Source: Phascolarctobacterium faecium DSM 14760 (GTDB taxonomy: Bacteria; Bacillota; Negativicutes; Acidaminococcales; Acidaminococcaceae). From it: 64,000 nucleotides of DNA. Positions 60,500-64,000 of this stretch are shown here, one piece after another. A model generated the notes under the pieces. That model searched no databases and was not told where the DNA came from. It saw only the letters and a list, made by a program, of their open reading frames with translations. The position numbers and the translations under genes are program-made. Positions within the stretch are counted from its first letter, which is position 1; each line of letters starts with the position of its first letter. The stretch is from the NCBI RefSeq assembly GCF_003269275.1, contig NZ_QLTS01000004.1, positions 1-64,000 on the forward strand. Direction: 5' to 3'.

Positions 60500-61822
60500 A
60501 TGACATGCTTATTTGAGCTGTCTATTGCATTATTGATCACTTTATTGAACGGCTTTTTTGTTATGGCTGAATATTCTTTAGTCAGAATCAGAAAAAGCAG
60601 GCTGGATGAATTGATCCGGCAGGGAAAAAGCAGAGCTAACACAGTTTTAAAAATGAGCGAAAAGCTTGATACCTACCTGAGTGCGACTCAGCTTGGTATT
60701 ACTGCTTCGTCTTTGCTTTTGGGCTGGTTTGGCGGCCCGCTTCTCGCTGAAATGTTCCGCGGTATGTTTGGTGTAAGTGCCGGCACCTGGTATGATCATT
60801 CGCTGGTTTTTGCCTGTGCGTTTCTTATCATCGTTTTTCTGCATGTTGTTTTCGGCGAACTGGTGCCTCGCACTATCGCCTTAGGTAAGGTCGAGCAGGT
60901 AGCGATGGCGGTCGCTTATCCGTTGGTTTTTTTTCATTACCTTTTATATCCGCTGGTTGTGCTTTTTAATCGAATCTCCCATGCTGTATTGTGCCTTTTA
61001 GGCGTTGATCCTGTCCCTGATGAAGATATCTCGCGCAGTGAAGATGAGCTGCGGATGATAGTCAGTGCCAGCGAACGCGGCGGTAAGCTGGATCATATGG
61101 AAAGCCGTCTGATTGATAATGTTTTTGATTTCGCCGACCGCGTGGCTCGTGAAGTCATGGTGCCGCGTCAGGATATGATTTGTTTGTATACTGATGATAC
61201 GCTGCAGGAAAATCTGCAGGCTGTGCGTGAAAGCCGGCATACACGTTATCCTTTATGTATGGAAGACAAAGATCATGTTTTGGGCGTTATTCATGTGCGT
61301 GATTTGATGGATCTGGACGATGACGACGATCCGGCTTTTGATCTGCGGACACGAATGCGCAATATTGTCGTTGTTCCCGAAGGAATGTCAACGGCTAAAG
61401 TGCTGCAGATGATGCAGCATAAGCGTATCCAGATTGCTGTAGTTGCTGATGAATATGGCGGTACGGCTGGTCTGGTTACAATGGAAGATCTCCTGGAGGA
61501 AATTGTCGGTGATATTCAGGATGAGCATGATGGCGAAGAAGCAGAAGATATTTTGCGCTTAGGCGATGACAGCTATGAGTTCGACGGCCTTGTTTTACTG
61601 GACGAGATTTCTGAACTTTTAAATATTGAATTTGACGAACCGGAGGAAGATACCATTGGCGGTTTTGTCTTCGGACTTTTAGGGCGTAAGCCTGAAGAAG
61701 GTGACAGAGTCGTTACCGGCGGCTGGCGCTTTGAGGTTACTGAAGCAGAAGGCTTTAGAGTAACACGGGTCAAAGCTACCAGGTTACAGGAAGATGGTAC
61801 TGCGGTACAAGCTGATGAGTAA
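60500..61822 (+). CDS. CorC/HlyC-type CNNM transporter-like protein
   Basis: A 440-aa membrane protein. Residues about 1-165 are the DUF21/CNNM domain with four helices (ALLITLLNGFFVMAEYSLVRIRKSRL; TQLGITASSLLLGWFGGPLLAE). Residues about 200-325 are a CBS pair (REVMVPRQDMICLYTDDTLQ; VVADEYGGTAGLVTMEDLLEEIVGDIQDEHD), and the end is a CorC_HlyC domain. Mg2+ or Co2+ transport or homeostasis is the usual suggestion. ATG 60500 lacks a ribosome-binding site; AAGGAG (60467-60472) is instead 9 bases before an in-frame ATC (60482) that would yield an N terminus DGDPA typical of relatives. The start is therefore uncertain. Confidence 0.88.
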   Translation: MTCLFELSIALLITLLNGFFVMAEYSLVRIRKSRLDELIRQGKSRANTVLKMSEKLDTYLSATQLGITASSLLLGWFGGPLLAEMFRGMFGVSAGTWYDHSLVFACAFLIIVFLHVVFGELVPRTIALGKVEQVAMAVAYPLVFFHYLLYPLVVLFNRISHAVLCLLGVDPVPDEDISRSEDELRMIVSASERGGKLDHMESRLIDNVFDFADRVAREVMVPRQDMICLYTDDTLQENLQAVRESRHTRYPLCMEDKDHVLGVIHVRDLMDLDDDDDPAFDLRTRMRNIVVVPEGMSTAKVLQMMQHKRIQIAVVADEYGGTAGLVTMEDLLEEIVGDIQDEHDGEEAEDILRLGDDSYEFDGLVLLDEISELLNIEFDEPEEDTIGGFVFGLLGRKPEEGDRVVTGGWRFEVTEAEGFRVTRVKATRLQEDGTAVQADE

Positions 61823-62549
61823 TACTGCATATCAGGACGAAGTAATTATTTTAAAAGTAAAGGATTGGCAGACTGCGGATAAATACGCAGTCTGTTTTTC
61901 GCGTGCCCATGGTAAAATACCTTTTTTAGCGTACGGTGCCCGTTATGCGAGGACTACTGGCGGACGGCTGATACAGCCTTTTGCGATGCTCGATATGCAG
62001 CTATATTCTGGTAAACGTCTGGACAGTATGAAAAGCTGTGAATTGATTGCTTTGCCGCAGCAAATGGACATCAAACAGATGGCTTATGCTTCGGTGATTG
62101 CTGAAGTGACAGAAGCTCTGACGGAAGCACATGAGCCGCAGGAAGATATTTATGAGCTGCTTGTAGGAGCAGTACAAATACTTTCCAGGAATAACCCGCG
62201 TCTGGTCGCGTTGTCGGCTATTTGCAAGCTGCTTGTTTTAACAGGATTTGCTCCTGTTTATGACGCCTGTGTCAACTGTACTGAAGCTGTTGAAGGAGAT
62301 GCTTTTTTTAGTGTCGTTCAGGGCGGCCTTATTTGCGAAGCCTGTCACGGAGGGGAAGAGTTGCCCTTTAGCAGCGGCGCTCAGAAGCTGCTGCAGGAGC
62401 TGATTGCGCTGGATTTCAATGATCCACAGCCTTTTACTGTGCGCGGCGGCGATTTGATGCAGCTGGAACAGATACTTTATCGGTTTATTGTTTACCAGAT
62501 CGACAAGCCTTTGAAAAGTTTAAGCTTTTTAGCGCAGTTAGGATTGTAA
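61815..62549 (+). CDS. recO: DNA repair protein RecO
   Basis: A 244-aa recombination mediator that helps load RecA on SSB-coated DNA. The N-terminal OB fold starts AYQDEVIILKVKDWQTADKYAVCFSRAHGKIPFLAYGARY, and the zinc site is CVNC...CEAC in the C-terminal helical domain. ATG 61815 overlaps corC by 8 bases and matches the usual N terminus; an ATG seven codons earlier (61794) is the alternative. Confidence 0.93.
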   Translation: MSNTAYQDEVIILKVKDWQTADKYAVCFSRAHGKIPFLAYGARYARTTGGRLIQPFAMLDMQLYSGKRLDSMKSCELIALPQQMDIKQMAYASVIAEVTEALTEAHEPQEDIYELLVGAVQILSRNNPRLVALSAICKLLVLTGFAPVYDACVNCTEAVEGDAFFSVVQGGLICEACHGGEELPFSSGAQKLLQELIALDFNDPQPFTVRGGDLMQLEQILYRFIVYQIDKPLKSLSFLAQLGL

Positions 62550-62554
62550 AAGCA

Positions 62555-62583
62555 TTGACAAAGGACGTCTGATTTGATATATT
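62555..62583 (+). promoter_or_regulatory. Promoter of the glyQS T-box leader
   Basis: TTGACA (62555-62560) and TATATT (62578-62583) with a 17-bp spacer, directly after recO. Confidence 0.8.
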
Positions 62584-62589
62584 TTCTTT

Positions 62590-62797
62590 TAAGCGATGAA
62601 AGGGATAAGTAGTTTTCTGTTTTAGCGAGCCGGGATGGTGTAAGCCGGCAGATGAGAAAACAAAGGCACCCGGGAGCTGCAATTTTATAAACATCGAGGC
62701 GGACCGTATGAGCGGTCAAGCAGGGTGGAACCGCGGAGTGATTTATGTCTCCGTCCCTGTAACTTAATTGTTACAGGGACGGAGACTTTTGTTTTTG
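62590..62797 (+). promoter_or_regulatory. Glycine T-box riboswitch with terminator
   Basis: The T-box sequence AGGGTGGAACCGCG is at 62722-62735. Stem I elements GCGATGAAAGGGATAAGTAG and GGTGTAAGCCGGCAG lie upstream. A GGC at 62665-62667 in an A-rich bulge (ACAAAGGCACC) is a likely glycine specifier. The expression platform is a terminator, GTCTCCGTCCCTGTAAC (62747-62763) / GTTACAGGGACGGAGAC (62770-62786) plus T. Uncharged tRNA-Gly should favour read-through into glyQS. Confidence 0.92.
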
Positions 62798-62828
62798 TCG
62801 TTGTAACAAATAAAATAGGAGGCAGAAC

Positions 62829-63707
62829 ATGAATTTTCAAACAATTATTTTGAAGCTCCAGAAATTCTGGGCAGACCAAAACTGCATCATGGGCCAGCCC
62901 TATGACGTCGAAAAAGGTGCGGGAACTATGAATCCGTCAACTTTTCTGCGCGTTTTAGGACCGGAACCATGGCGTGTGGCTTATGTAGAGCCATCTCGAC
63001 GTCCGGCTGACGGGCGTTATGGGGATAACCCCAATCGGTTGTTCCAGCATCATCAATATCAGGTAATTATTAAACCGTCTCCGGATAATATTCAGGAGCT
63101 TTATCTCCAGAGCCTGGCCGAACTGGGTATCCGTCAGGAAGAACATGATATCCGTTTTGTTGAGGATAACTGGGAATCACCGACTTTAGGTGCTTGGGGA
63201 CTTGGCTGGGAGGTTTGGCTGGATGGTATGGAAATTACCCAGTTCACCTATTTTCAGCAGGTCGGCAGTATCGACGTGAAACCTGTTACTGTTGAAATCA
63301 CGTATGGTTTAGAGCGACTGGCTATGTATATCCAGGGTGTGGAAAATGTTTTTGATATTGAATGGGTGGATGGAGTCACTTATGGTGACGTTTTCCATAC
63401 TAACGAAGTAGAACAGTCTTTTTACAATTTTCAAGTAGCTGATACAGCACTGCTGTTTGATCTGTTTGATAAATATGAAGCTGAGGCAAAACGCGTTATT
63501 GAGGCCGGATATATCCGTCCTGCTTATGATTATGTATTGAAATGTTCTCATACTTTTAACCTTTTGGATTCCCGCGGCGCCATCAGCGTCAGCGAAAGAA
63601 CGGCTTTCATTGGCCGTGTGCGCGCTATGGCACGTTTGTGCGCAGCTGCTTATGTTGAACAAAGGGAAAAACTTGGCTTCCCGTTATTGAAAGGGGAGAA
63701 TAAATAA
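62829..63707 (+). CDS. glyQ: Glycyl-tRNA synthetase alpha subunit
   Basis: The 292-aa catalytic subunit of the alpha2beta2 bacterial GlyRS. The start [32 protein letters not shown] is highly conserved, as are [17 protein letters not shown] and [26 protein letters not shown] precedes the ATG. It is controlled by the T-box and overlaps glyS by one base (TAATG). Confidence 0.97.
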   Translation: MNFQTIILKLQKFWADQNCIMGQPYDVEKGAGTMNPSTFLRVLGPEPWRVAYVEPSRRPADGRYGDNPNRLFQHHQYQVIIKPSPDNIQELYLQSLAELGIRQEEHDIRFVEDNWESPTLGAWGLGWEVWLDGMEITQFTYFQQVGSIDVKPVTVEITYGLERLAMYIQGVENVFDIEWVDGVTYGDVFHTNEVEQSFYNFQVADTALLFDLFDKYEAEAKRVIEAGYIRPAYDYVLKCSHTFNLLDSRGAISVSERTAFIGRVRAMARLCAAAYVEQREKLGFPLLKGENK

Positions 63708-64000
63708 TGGAAAAATTATTATTTGAAATCGGTACTGAAGAGATCCCCGCAAAATTTATGCCGGGTATTCTTAAACAATTACAAGAGCTTGCTGCAGATA
63801 AAATGCAGGAGCTGCGTATTCCGTTTGAAAATATCAAGGTTTATGGCACGCCTCGCCGGATGACCTTTATTGCTGAAGGTGTAGCAGAAGCTCAGGCAGA
63901 CAGTACGATTGAGGCTAAAGGGCCGTCTGCAAAAATTGCTTTCGTAAGCGGAGCTCCTTCCAAAGCGGCAATAGGCTTTGCCCGCGGGCAGGGGATAGAC
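63707..64000 (+). CDS. glyS: Glycyl-tRNA synthetase beta subunit, 5' part
   Basis: The first 98 codons of the tRNA-binding beta subunit: EKLLFEIGTEEIPAKFMPGI is the family's N terminus, followed by YGTPRRMTFIAEGVAE. The gene runs off the window end. Its ATG shares the final A of the glyQ stop. Confidence 0.95.
   Translation, partial: MEKLLFEIGTEEIPAKFMPGILKQLQELAADKMQELRIPFENIKVYGTPRRMTFIAEGVAEAQADSTIEAKGPSAKIAFVSGAPSKAAIGFARGQGID

Overview
The window looks like the chromosome of an anaerobic, diderm member of the Firmicutes (class Negativicutes), most likely a Phascolarctobacterium-like gut bacterium; the genus is inference. Firmicutes-type features are the CggR-led glycolytic operon, the secG-est-rnr-smpB-ssrA cluster, the phoH-ybeY-cdd-era-recO-glyQS cluster, a glycine T-box and a preQ1-I riboswitch. 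An outer membrane is implied by two large autotransporters that end in a C-terminal phenylalanine beta-barrel. An anaerobic life is implied by HydG, two rubredoxin fusions, K+-dependent membrane pyrophosphatase and dicarboxylate-type carriers. I saw no transposase, integrase, phage structural gene or CRISPR array.

Layout. 1-2996: 3' end of a 5S rRNA, an MFS carrier, then a preQ1-controlled queT-queF unit. 3129-10135: cggR-gapA-pgk/tpi (fused)-gpmI-eno, with a putative CggR operator. 10232-17120: secG, hppA, esterase, thioesterase, rnr, smpB and tmRNA. 17296-24688: two exported or anchored proteins of unknown role, an osmolyte ABC transporter, an ArsC/Spx-like protein and a DASS carrier with a terminated leader. 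24920-28893: autotransporter 1 and a ferritin/VIT iron protein. 29133-32143: a divergent cassette encoding a sigma factor, a zinc-ribbon protein, an amidase, DUF1659, DUF2922 and a YvrJ/holin-like peptide. 32623-37079: XRE regulator, small Cys-rich protein, autotransporter 2, lipoprotein and AIM24 protein. 37231-44257: redox and efflux genes, two of them behind MerR-type 19-bp-spacer promoters. 44300-48491: CPA2 antiporter, a PLP-fold protein lacking its lysine, an S-component-like protein and tRNA-Leu. 49172-52998: YjdI/YjdJ, DUF6125, flavin reductase-rubredoxin, HydG and a TM1266-like regulator. 53470-56068: a candidate small RNA, a CRP/FNR regulator and an SLC13 carrier linked by identical palindromes. 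56138-64000: hydrolase, peptidyl-prolyl isomerase lipoprotein, phoH, ybeY, cdd, era, corC, recO, T-box, glyQ and the start of glyS.

Three places deserve most attention. First, the sigma/amidase/YvrJ cassette has three copies of a promoter-like element in its divergent intergenic region; it resembles the logic of TcdR/TcdE or UviA/UviB modules without being homologous in any way I can show. Second, a CRP/FNR regulator sits between two TGTTGC-N4-GCAACA palindromes, each placed about 41.5 bp from a predicted start site: one for the carrier, one for an antisense-strand transcript of about 110 nt ending in a strong terminator. Third, a class IV aminotransferase homologue has Asn where the PLP lysine should be. 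The era gene also appears to start at AUA.

All calls rest on reading the sequence and on memory of protein families. No database search, folding program or alignment was run.
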